Assembly (NCBI GenBank): GCA_947068385.1
Contig: CAMTBF010000200.1
Span: forward strand, 1-6,815
Length of the DNA: 6,815 nt
From: an uncultured Lachnospiraceae bacterium
GTDB taxonomy: Bacteria; Bacillota; Clostridia; Lachnospirales; Lachnospiraceae
Reading direction: 5' to 3'
Part shown: one piece after another, positions 1 to 5,397 of the stretch
Layout: each line of letters begins with the position of its first letter
How positions within the stretch are numbered: position 1 is the stretch's first letter
Notes under the pieces: generated by a model
What the model was told of the DNA's origin: nothing
Database searches by the model: none
The model's input: only the letters and a program-made list of their open reading frames with translations
Program-made: the position numbers and the translations under genes

Positions 1-41
1 CGAGATCTACACTCTTTCCCTACACGACGCTCTTCCGATCT
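1..41 (+). other. Illumina TruSeq universal (P5) adapter remnant, not genomic DNA
   Basis: The first 41 bases match, from memory, the 3' part of the Illumina TruSeq universal/P5 adapter, including the well-known read-1 primer ending CTTCCGATCT. Read on the minus strand, the TnpV-like reading frame runs straight into AGATCGGAAGAGC, the usual adapter read-through signature. This is therefore residual library adapter at a contig end, not part of the organism's genome. Any translation across positions 1-41 is artificial. The exact boundary is uncertain by about one base, because the A/T used in adapter ligation can also be genomic. Confidence 0.97.
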
Positions 42-152
42 TGCCATCATATCGGCGGCTTTCAAAGCTTCGGTCACGCCCTCCTGCTTCGCCATAGCGA
101 GAACAATGATTTCCATACGCTCGTTGCAGGCTTGGTCAATCTCGGACAGGTG
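42..152 (-). pseudogene. TnpV-like transposon protein, C-terminal-half fragment
   Basis: The minus strand encodes 37 residues, beginning HLSEIDQACNERM and continuing MAKQEGVTEALKAADMM. This resembles the conserved C-terminal half of TnpV, a small protein of unknown role named from Tn4451-type mobilizable transposons and common in gut Clostridia. A complete TnpV is roughly 110-130 residues and would continue with a Trp-containing segment; here the frame hits the adapter at position 41. Upstream, a TAG at 158-156 closes the frame two codons before the first recognisable residue, and no start codon is present, so the N-terminal half is missing. It could be a 5'-truncated transposon remnant downstream of trpA, or a chimeric read end joined during assembly. 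The family call rests on remembered TnpV sequences and is good but not certain; whether it truly neighbours trpA is doubtful. Confidence 0.66.
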
Positions 153-197
153 CCCCTAACTTTACAAAGCTATAAAGGAAGCAACCTTGTTGTCTGC

Positions 198-968
198 TTA
201 CCGCATGGCATCTTTCATGGACTTTACATATGCGCCGATATGCTCCGGCGCATCCTTGCCGTATTTTTCCAGCAGCCGGACGATTGCGGAGCCTACAATA
301 GCCCCATCGGAGAGTTCGGCCATTTTCCTGGCCTGCTCCGGCGTGGAGATGCCGAAGCCGATGGCGCAGGGGATATCGGTATTCTCCCGGACTACCTTTA
401 CGATAGAAGTCAAATCTGTCTTTATCTCGTTCCTCGTCCCTGTGACGCCCAGGCTGGAGACGATGTAGAGGAAGCCCTGGGCCTCCCTGGCGATCATGGC
501 GATGCGGTTTTCGGAGGTAGGCGCAATCAGGGAGATCAGATCCACGCCATACTCCTGGCACAGCGGCAGGAATTCGTCCTTTTCCTCATAGGGCAGGTCG
601 GGGAGTATCAGGCCGTCAATCGCCATGTCCTGGCAGAGGAAGAGGAACCTTTCCGCGCCATAGGAGAACACCACATTGGCATAGGTCATGAAGACTATGG
701 GCACATGCACGTCCTGGCGCAGGTTCTTGACGAAGGTAAAAATCTTATCTGTGGTGACGCCGCCTTTCAGTGCCCGGAAGTTTGCCCCCTGGATGACTGG
801 CCCCTCCGCCGTGGGGTCTGAGAAGGGGATGCCCAGCTCGATTAAGTCCGCGCCATTGTCTGCGGCTGCGCGGACAGCGGCGGCGGTGGTCTCCAGGTCG
901 GGGTCGCCGCAGGTGATGAAGGCGATGAAAGCCTTGCCGTTTTCAAATGCTTTTCTGATGTTACTCAT
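198..968 (-). CDS. trpA: Tryptophan synthase alpha chain
   Basis: This 256-residue TIM-barrel protein cleaves indole-3-glycerol phosphate to indole and glyceraldehyde-3-phosphate and channels indole to TrpB in the cytoplasmic alpha2beta2 complex. The catalytic Glu is E44 in [11 protein letters not shown] (Salmonella Glu49). The second acid is E55 in TAEGP, where enterobacterial enzymes have Asp60. Phosphate-binding segments are visible as [18 protein letters not shown] and GAIVGSAIV. The length is normal for the family. The start at 968 is chosen because it gives the usual [12 protein letters not shown] N-terminus, has a GGGAGG site 6 nt upstream and overlaps the trpB stop by 8 nt; an in-frame ATG at 995 lies inside trpB and would add nine unconserved residues. 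It is the last gene of the operon, and no terminator is seen after its TAA. Confidence 0.97.
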   Translation of the reverse strand: MSNIRKAFENGKAFIAFITCGDPDLETTAAAVRAAADNGADLIELGIPFSDPTAEGPVIQGANFRALKGGVTTDKIFTFVKNLRQDVHVPIVFMTYANVVFSYGAERFLFLCQDMAIDGLILPDLPYEEKDEFLPLCQEYGVDLISLIAPTSENRIAMIAREAQGFLYIVSSLGVTGTRNEIKTDLTSIVKVVRENTDIPCAIGFGISTPEQARKMAELSDGAIVGSAIVRLLEKYGKDAPEHIGAYVKSMKDAMR

Positions 969-2151
969 GGATATCCTCCCCCCTGTAGCGGGCAATGGCG
1001 GCGCAGTCCTTGTCGCCCCTGCCGGAAATGGTGATGACGATTATTTTGTCTTCTGCCATCTTTGGTGCGATTTTCATGGCGTAGGCGATGGCGTGGGCAG
1101 ACTCGATGGCGGGGATGATTCCCTCTGTCCTGGCCAGGTACTCGAAGGCCGCTACGGCTTCCTCGTCCGTTATGGGGACGTATTCCGCCCTGCCGATGTC
1201 GTGCAGATAGGCGTGCTCGGGGCCGATGCCGGGATAGTCCAGCCCTGCGGAAATGGAGTAGACCGGCGCTATCTGGCCGTACTCGTCCTGGCAGAAATAG
1301 GATTTCATGCCGTGGAAGATGCCGGGCTTTCCGGTGGCTATGGTGGCTGCCGTCTCAAAGGTATCGATGCCTCTGCCAGCTGCTTCGCAGCCGATCAGCT
1401 TTACTTCTTTGTGGTCGATGAAATGGTAGAAGCTGCCCATGGCGTTGGAGCCGCCGCCTACACAGGCGATGACCGCGTCGGGGAGCCGCCCCTCTTTTTC
1501 CAGGAGCTGTTCCTTGATTTCTTTGGAGATGACTGCCTGGAAATCCCGGACGATGGTGGGAAAGGGGTGGGGGCCCATGACGGAACCTAAGCAGTAGTGG
1601 GTATCGTCTATGCGGGAGGTCCATTCCCGCATGGCCTCGGATACGGCATCTTTCAGGGTGGCCGTGCCTGTCTTCACGGAGACCACCTTTGCGCCCAGGA
1701 GCCGCATGCGGTATACATTGAGGGCCTGGCGGAGGGTATCCTCCTCGCCCATGAACACCACGCATTCCATGCCCATGAGGGCGGCAGCGGTGGCAGTGGC
1801 CACGCCGTGCTGGCCTGCCCCGGTTTCGGCTATCAGCCTTGTCTTGCCCATCTTTTTGGCCAGCAGCGCCTGGCCCAGCACATTGTTGATTTTATGGGAG
1901 CCGGTGTGGTTTAAGTCCTCCCGCTTGAGGTAGATTTTCGCGCCGCCCAGGTCTTTCGTCATCTTTCCGGCAAAGGTCAGCCGTGAGGGCCTGCCTGCGT
2001 ATTCGTTGAACAGCTCGGTGAGCTCCCGGTTGAATTCCGGGTCGTTTTTGTAGTGGTTGTACGCTTCCTCCAGCTCGATTACGGCGTTCATCAAGGTCTC
2101 AGGGATGTATTGCCCGCCGTGGGTGCCGAAGCGTCCGTTTGGATTAGTCAT
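961..2151 (-). CDS. trpB: Tryptophan synthase beta chain
   Basis: This 396-residue PLP enzyme condenses indole with L-serine to make L-tryptophan, in complex with TrpA. The PLP-binding lysine is K87 in HTGSHKINN and the catalytic acid is E109 in AETGAGQHG, both at the numbering of the Salmonella enzyme. The phosphate loop GGGSNAMG is at 232-239, D305 is in [11 protein letters not shown] and the PLP-ring serine is in SGRGDKD near 376. The N-terminus ([15 protein letters not shown]) is typical of the standard TrpB1 class that partners TrpA, not the TrpB2 class. The start at 2151 has an AAAGGA site 8 nt upstream and gives the normal N-terminus; the ATG at 2178 would add nine residues inside trpF. 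It overlaps trpF by 8 nt and trpA by 8 nt, consistent with coupled, balanced synthesis of the two subunits. Confidence 0.98.
   Translation of the reverse strand: MTNPNGRFGTHGGQYIPETLMNAVIELEEAYNHYKNDPEFNRELTELFNEYAGRPSRLTFAGKMTKDLGGAKIYLKREDLNHTGSHKINNVLGQALLAKKMGKTRLIAETGAGQHGVATATAAALMGMECVVFMGEEDTLRQALNVYRMRLLGAKVVSVKTGTATLKDAVSEAMREWTSRIDDTHYCLGSVMGPHPFPTIVRDFQAVISKEIKEQLLEKEGRLPDAVIACVGGGSNAMGSFYHFIDHKEVKLIGCEAAGRGIDTFETAATIATGKPGIFHGMKSYFCQDEYGQIAPVYSISAGLDYPGIGPEHAYLHDIGRAEYVPITDEEAVAAFEYLARTEGIIPAIESAHAIAYAMKIAPKMAEDKIIVITISGRGDKDCAAIARYRGEDIHE
975..980 (-). promoter_or_regulatory. Shine-Dalgarno site deciding the trpA start
   Basis: GGGAGG lies 6 nt before the ATG at 968, inside the end of trpB. 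It supports that ATG over the in-frame ATG at 995. Confidence 0.75.
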
Positions 2152-2806
2152 AACTATCTTCCTTTCTGACAGTGGCATTGCAGACTGTCATGTTGTCTTT
2201 TCTTACAGCGGCGGCGAAGGCTTTCATTTTGTCCTCGTCTTTCACGCCGTCTGTCTCTATGCCGGAGCTTACGTCCAGGGCATAGGGGTTCAGGTATTTT
2301 ACCGCCTGGGCCGCATTGTCCGGGGAAAGCCCTCCCGCCAGGAAATAGGGCCTGGGGACATCCTGTATCAGGCTCCAGTCGAATGCCGTGCCCGTCCCCG
2401 CCCCGGAATCGAACAGGATATAGTCTGCCGTGCTTTGAACCGCGGCTGCCACATCGTCTGCGGTTACCACGCGGCAGGCTTTGATGATTGGTTTATCCGT
2501 AAGTGCCCGGAGCCGCTCTATATAGGCTTCGTCCTCGCTGCCATGGAGCTGGGCCAGATGGATGATGCCTCTGTTCAGCAGGTCTGCCACGGCTTCGGGT
2601 TTCTTGTCCACGAATACGCCTACCGCCCGGATGCCTGGATTCAGCAGCCGCTTCAGGGAGGCGGCCTGCTCGGGGGTGACGTACCGCCTGCTTCCCGGCG
2701 CGAACACGAAGCCGATGTATTCGGGCTTTAATGCGTTGGCGGCCCGGATGTCGCAGGGGCGGGAGAGGCCGCAGAACTTGATTTTGGTGGGCCTCATCCC
2801 GTTCAT
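2144..2806 (-). CDS. trpF: Phosphoribosylanthranilate isomerase
   Basis: This 220-residue TIM-barrel enzyme performs the Amadori rearrangement of N-(5'-phosphoribosyl)anthranilate to CdRP, the third committed step. The catalytic Cys is C12 in [10 protein letters not shown] and the catalytic Asp is D133 in [15 protein letters not shown]. The phosphate-binding strands [10 protein letters not shown] (155-164) and DVSSGIE (178-184) are intact. The family fold normally ends near KAFAAAVR (about 195-202), so the last 18 residues form an extra tail whose DNA also carries the trpB ribosome binding site. The start at 2806 makes an ATGA overlap with the trpC stop and has only a weak GGGG-rich site 6 nt upstream, which suggests coupling to trpC translation; Met4 at 2797 is possible but less favoured. 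Confidence 0.96.
   Translation of the reverse strand: MNGMRPTKIKFCGLSRPCDIRAANALKPEYIGFVFAPGSRRYVTPEQAASLKRLLNPGIRAVGVFVDKKPEAVADLLNRGIIHLAQLHGSEDEAYIERLRALTDKPIIKACRVVTADDVAAAVQSTADYILFDSGAGTGTAFDWSLIQDVPRPYFLAGGLSPDNAAQAVKYLNPYALDVSSGIETDGVKDEDKMKAFAAAVRKDNMTVCNATVRKEDSYD
2158..2165 (-). promoter_or_regulatory. Shine-Dalgarno site deciding the trpB start
   Basis: AAAGGAAG lies just before the ATG at 2151, inside the last codons of trpF. It supports this start over the in-frame ATG at 2178. Confidence 0.7.
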
Positions 2807-3597
2807 AGGCCACCCCGCAGTTCCCGGAGCCTGGCTTTTTTGTCCGCCGCGCGCATCAGCGTCTCTCCGACCAGCACCGCGTCCGCGCCAATCCCCTGCA
2901 GCTTTGCCACGTCCTCCGGGCAGCTTACGCCGCTTTCGGAGACGAACAGTATGTTGGGGGGAATCAGCTCCCGCAGCTTCCTGCTGTTGTCCGTATCCAC
3001 GGAAAAGTCTTTCAGGTTGCGGTTGTTGACCCCGATGATTCGCGCGCCCGCGCTCAGGGCCGATTTCACCTCGGCTCCATCGTGGGCCTCCACCAGGGCG
3101 GACAGGCCCAGCCTGTGGCAGATGTCCAAATACTTGGCGATCCGAGCCTCGTCCAGCAAGGAGCAGATTAGCAGCACCGCAGATGCCCCCAGGGTTTTTG
3201 CCTCATAAATCATGTACTCGTCCACCGTAAAATCCTTGCGCAGGCAGGGAATCGTGACAGTGTCCGCGATTTCCCGCAGATAGATGTCGCTGCCCAGGAA
3301 CCATTTCGGCTCGGTAAGCACGGAGATGCAGTCCGCCCCCGCCGCCTCGTATTCCCGCGCAATTTGCAGATAGGGGAAATCAGGAGCGATGAGGCCTTTG
3401 GAGGGGGATGCCTTTTTGCACTCGCATATGAAAGAGATGCCAGGCTTTCTCAGTGCCTTTTCAAAAGCAAAGCTGTCGCCGCTGTCCGGAAGCGCCATCG
3501 CCAGGGCCTGTGCTCTGATTTCATCCAGAGGCATCTTCTCCCGGGCATTTGCTACCCTTTCCCTGGCGTGGTCGGCTAGTTGTTCCAAAATCGTCAT
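2803..3597 (-). CDS. trpC: Indole-3-glycerol phosphate synthase
   Basis: This 264-residue TIM-barrel enzyme decarboxylates and cyclises CdRP to indole-3-glycerol phosphate, linking TrpF to TrpA. The catalytic set can be read directly: E59 and K61 in ICECKKASPSKG, the general-acid lysine K121 in LRKDF, E170 in LVEAHD, N191 in NNRNL, and E221/S222 in SESGV. The C-terminal phosphate site is GADAVLVGETLMRA. Its length is usual for a stand-alone bacterial enzyme; it is not fused to TrpF as in E. coli. The start at 3597 is well supported by a perfect AGGAGG with a 7-nt spacer. It lies 29 nt after trpD and shares an ATGA overlap with trpF. Confidence 0.97.
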   Translation of the reverse strand: MTILEQLADHARERVANAREKMPLDEIRAQALAMALPDSGDSFAFEKALRKPGISFICECKKASPSKGLIAPDFPYLQIAREYEAAGADCISVLTEPKWFLGSDIYLREIADTVTIPCLRKDFTVDEYMIYEAKTLGASAVLLICSLLDEARIAKYLDICHRLGLSALVEAHDGAEVKSALSAGARIIGVNNRNLKDFSVDTDNSRKLRELIPPNILFVSESGVSCPEDVAKLQGIGADAVLVGETLMRAADKKARLRELRGGL

Positions 3598-3604
3598 GTC
3601 TATA

Positions 3605-3610
3605 CCTCCT
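3605..3610 (-). promoter_or_regulatory. Strong Shine-Dalgarno site for trpC
   Basis: A perfect AGGAGG lies 7 nt before the trpC ATG, in the 29-nt trpD-trpC gap. It is the strongest ribosome binding site seen in the window. It suggests that translation can enter independently here, ahead of the tightly overlapped trpC-F-B-A block. Confidence 0.85.
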
Positions 3611-3626
3611 AGAACTTCTTCTCACA

Positions 3627-4649
3627 CTATTCCGGGCGGTTGCTGACCTCAATCAGCTTATGCAGGGTCTCCAGGGCCCTGCCGGAGTCGATGAGTTCGG
3701 CTGCCAGGGCGATGCCCTCCTGCATGCTGCAGGCCTTGCCCCCGATATACAGCGCCGCGCCCGCGTTCATCAGGACGGCGTCCCTCTTAGGCCCCCTCAC
3801 GCCGTTCAGGATGTCCAGGGTAATCCTGGCATTCTCCTCCGGGGTGCCGCCCCTCAATTCCTCCTTTGCGCAGCGCACAAATCCGAAGTCCTCCGGCGCG
3901 ATGCGGTAGGATTTGAACCACCCGTCCCGAATCTCGCAGACTTTCGTGGGGGCGCTCATGGAGATTTCGTCCAGCTTATCCTGGCCGTACACCACCATGC
4001 CCCGCCGGATGCCCAGATTGATCAGCACCTGGGCCAGGGGCTCGATGAGGTATTCGTCATACACCCCCAGAAGCTGCATGGAAGGGAGCCCCGGATTGGT
4101 CAGGGGGCCCAGGATATTGAACACGGTGCGGAACCCCAGCTCCTTGCGGATGGGGCCCACGTATTTCATGGAGCTGTGGTATTTCTGGGCGAAGAAGAAG
4201 CACATGCCCGCTTCTTTCAAAAGCTCCACGCACCTGGCGGGGCTCTGCTGGATGTTCACGCCCAGGGCCTCCAGGCAGTCCGCCGTCCCGCACTGGGAGG
4301 AGGCCGCCCGGTTTCCGTGCTTGGCCACTTTCACGCCCCCTGCCGCGGCCACCAGCGCGGAGGTGGTGGAGATATTGAAGCTGTGGGCATTGTCGCCGCC
4401 CGTGCCTACGATCTCGAACAGCTCCATGTCGGTCTCCACCCTTGTGGCGTGTGCCCGCATGGCAGCGGCGCAGCCCGCGATTTCGTCCGTGGTCTCGGCC
4501 CTGGCGCTTTTGGTGGACAGGGCCGCGAGAAAGGCGGCGTTCTGGGTGGCGCTGGTCTGCCCGCTCATGATTTCGTTCATCACGGCATAGGCCTCGTCAT
4601 AGGTCAGGTCTTCCTTGTTTACGATTTTTACGATTGCTTCTTTGATCAT
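3627..4649 (-). CDS. trpD: Anthranilate phosphoribosyltransferase
   Basis: This 340-residue class III phosphoribosyltransferase transfers phosphoribose from PRPP to anthranilate. The glycine-rich PRPP loop VGTGGD is at 81-86, followed by FNISTTSA, the [21 protein letters not shown] block (about 110-130), the anthranilate-site segment [22 protein letters not shown] (165-186) and the metal-binding pair D227/E228 in [11 protein letters not shown]. The length is typical and there is no fused glutaminase domain, unlike E. coli TrpD. The start at 4649 gives the family N-terminus (MIKEAIVKI) and follows an AAGGAGAGAGG purine stretch; an in-frame GTG at 4751 would add 34 unconserved residues and has no ribosome binding site. 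It is separated from trpG by an unusually long 141-nt spacer. Confidence 0.97.
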   Translation of the reverse strand: MIKEAIVKIVNKEDLTYDEAYAVMNEIMSGQTSATQNAAFLAALSTKSARAETTDEIAGCAAAMRAHATRVETDMELFEIVGTGGDNAHSFNISTTSALVAAAGGVKVAKHGNRAASSQCGTADCLEALGVNIQQSPARCVELLKEAGMCFFFAQKYHSSMKYVGPIRKELGFRTVFNILGPLTNPGLPSMQLLGVYDEYLIEPLAQVLINLGIRRGMVVYGQDKLDEISMSAPTKVCEIRDGWFKSYRIAPEDFGFVRCAKEELRGGTPEENARITLDILNGVRGPKRDAVLMNAGAALYIGGKACSMQEGIALAAELIDSGRALETLHKLIEVSNRPE

Positions 4650-4654
4650 AGTTT

Positions 4655-4665
4655 CCTCTCTCCTT
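4655..4665 (-). promoter_or_regulatory. Shine-Dalgarno region deciding the trpD start
   Basis: AAGGAGAGAGG offers two overlapping sites: AAGGAG 10 nt and GAGAGG 5 nt before the ATG at 4649. This argues against the upstream in-frame GTG at 4751. Confidence 0.75.
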
Positions 4666-4676
4666 ATGAATATTTT

Positions 4677-4766
4677 GCATCTGCCTATCCGGCACCAGGT
4701 ACAGGCGGAAATCCTCCGGCCGCCGGGATGCGTCCGTAAGATTCCAGACACAGTCCGGGCAGATGC
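4677..4766 (-). repeat. Long-range inverted repeat in the trpG-trpD spacer
   Basis: Perfect 9-base arms, GCATCTGCC at 4766-4758 and GGCAGATGC at 4685-4677 (minus-strand reading), enclose 72 bases. The pairing can extend by CGG/CCG inside the arms if a 4-base GATA bulge is allowed. The enclosed DNA is GC-rich, with smaller possible stems such as GGCGG/CCGCC and CGGA/TCCG. The downstream arm is followed by an A-rich stretch and then the trpD ribosome binding site, with no T-run, so it is not a standard intrinsic terminator. It may fold in the mRNA and affect processing or trpD translation, or be a small repeat element; it may also be chance. The arms are seen directly; any function is inference. 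Confidence 0.45.
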
Positions 4767-4790
4767 TGTTTCAAGCGGTTTTGATAGTTC

Positions 4791-5360
4791 CTAGCAGGAC
4801 TTTATGAAATTCCGCAGCATCTGCTTTCCGTCCGGCGTCATGATGGACTCCGGGTGGAACTGCACGCCGTAGATGGGGTACTCCTTGTGCTGTACCGCCA
4901 TCACCTCCCCGTTTGCGGTGACGGCAGTGACCGTCAGCTCCTGGGGAATCGTGTCGGGAGCTGCCGCAAGGGAATGATACCGGGCCACCAGGGCCGTCCG
5001 GGGGCAGCCTCTGAAGAGCGGGCATTCGGGGCTGAAGCTGACCTCCGACTGCTTGCCGTGCATCAGCGCCTTTGCATAGGTGACGGTGGCGCCGAAGGCC
5101 GCGCATATGGCCTGGTGCCCCAGGCAGACGCCCAGGGTGGGGATATCTTTTCCCAGCGTCCTGGCCGCCTCCACTGTCACCCCGGCCTCCTCGGGCCGCC
5201 CAGGCCCTGGCGAGAGGATGATGCGTCCGGGCTTCAGCCCCCGGATTTCCTCCACCGTCATCTCGTCATTGCGGATGACCCTGATGTCAGGGTCGATTTC
5301 TCCAATCAGCTGATAAAGGTTGTATGAAAAACTATCATAATTGTCGATGAGCAAAATCAT
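4791..5360 (-). CDS. trpG: Anthranilate synthase component II (glutamine amidotransferase)
   Basis: This 189-residue class I glutamine amidotransferase hydrolyses glutamine and passes ammonia to TrpE. The triad is C79 in GVCLGHQAI, H169 and E171 in QFHPES. The N-terminal ILLIDNYDSFSYNL, the oxyanion-hole segment LSPGPGRPEEAG (49-60), HGK (101-103) and RYHSL (127-131) are all typical of TrpG/PabA. A TrpG and a folate PabA cannot be told apart well by sequence alone, and some Firmicutes use one protein for both, but its place between trpE and trpD fixes the main role. The start at 5360 gives the family N-terminus and is preceded by AGAGGTGG. In-frame ATGs at 5420 and 5408 would overlap or crowd the trpE end and add unconserved residues. 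The gap to trpE is 37 nt. Confidence 0.96.
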   Translation of the reverse strand: MILLIDNYDSFSYNLYQLIGEIDPDIRVIRNDEMTVEEIRGLKPGRIILSPGPGRPEEAGVTVEAARTLGKDIPTLGVCLGHQAICAAFGATVTYAKALMHGKQSEVSFSPECPLFRGCPRTALVARYHSLAAAPDTIPQELTVTAVTANGEVMAVQHKEYPIYGVQFHPESIMTPDGKQMLRNFIKSC

Positions 5361-5364
5361 GCTT

Positions 5365-5372
5365 CCACCTCT
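5365..5372 (-). promoter_or_regulatory. Shine-Dalgarno site deciding the trpG start
   Basis: AGAGGTGG lies 4 nt (7 nt from AGAGG) before the ATG at 5360, within the trpE-trpG gap. It supports this start over the two upstream in-frame ATGs. Confidence 0.7.
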
Positions 5373-5397
5373 CTGTGCGCTCTGCCGCGCATACCGG

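Noticed and set aside
160..169. Small palindrome CTTT-AC-AAAG after trpA as a terminator
   Set aside because: The stem is only 4 weak base pairs with a 2-base loop and no T-run follows on the minus strand, so it cannot be called a terminator.
132..821. Long plus-strand open frame opposite trpA
   Set aside because: It is antisense to an intact trpA, has no family motifs, and is explained by the GC-rich codon pattern of trpA on the other strand.
688..1590. 300-codon plus-strand open frame opposite trpA/trpB
   Set aside because: It is antisense to two conserved enzymes, has no recognisable domains, and its composition mirrors trpB codons.
3549..4739. 396-codon plus-strand open frame opposite trpD
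   Set aside because: It is long only because trpD is GC-rich with few antisense stops. It is rich in Gly, Ala and His, has no motifs, and covers trpD, whose motifs are all intact.
4650..4751. 34-residue N-terminal extension of trpD from a GTG at 4751
   Set aside because: It has no ribosome binding site, no resemblance to the family N-terminus, and the ATG at 4649 has a good site and the expected start.
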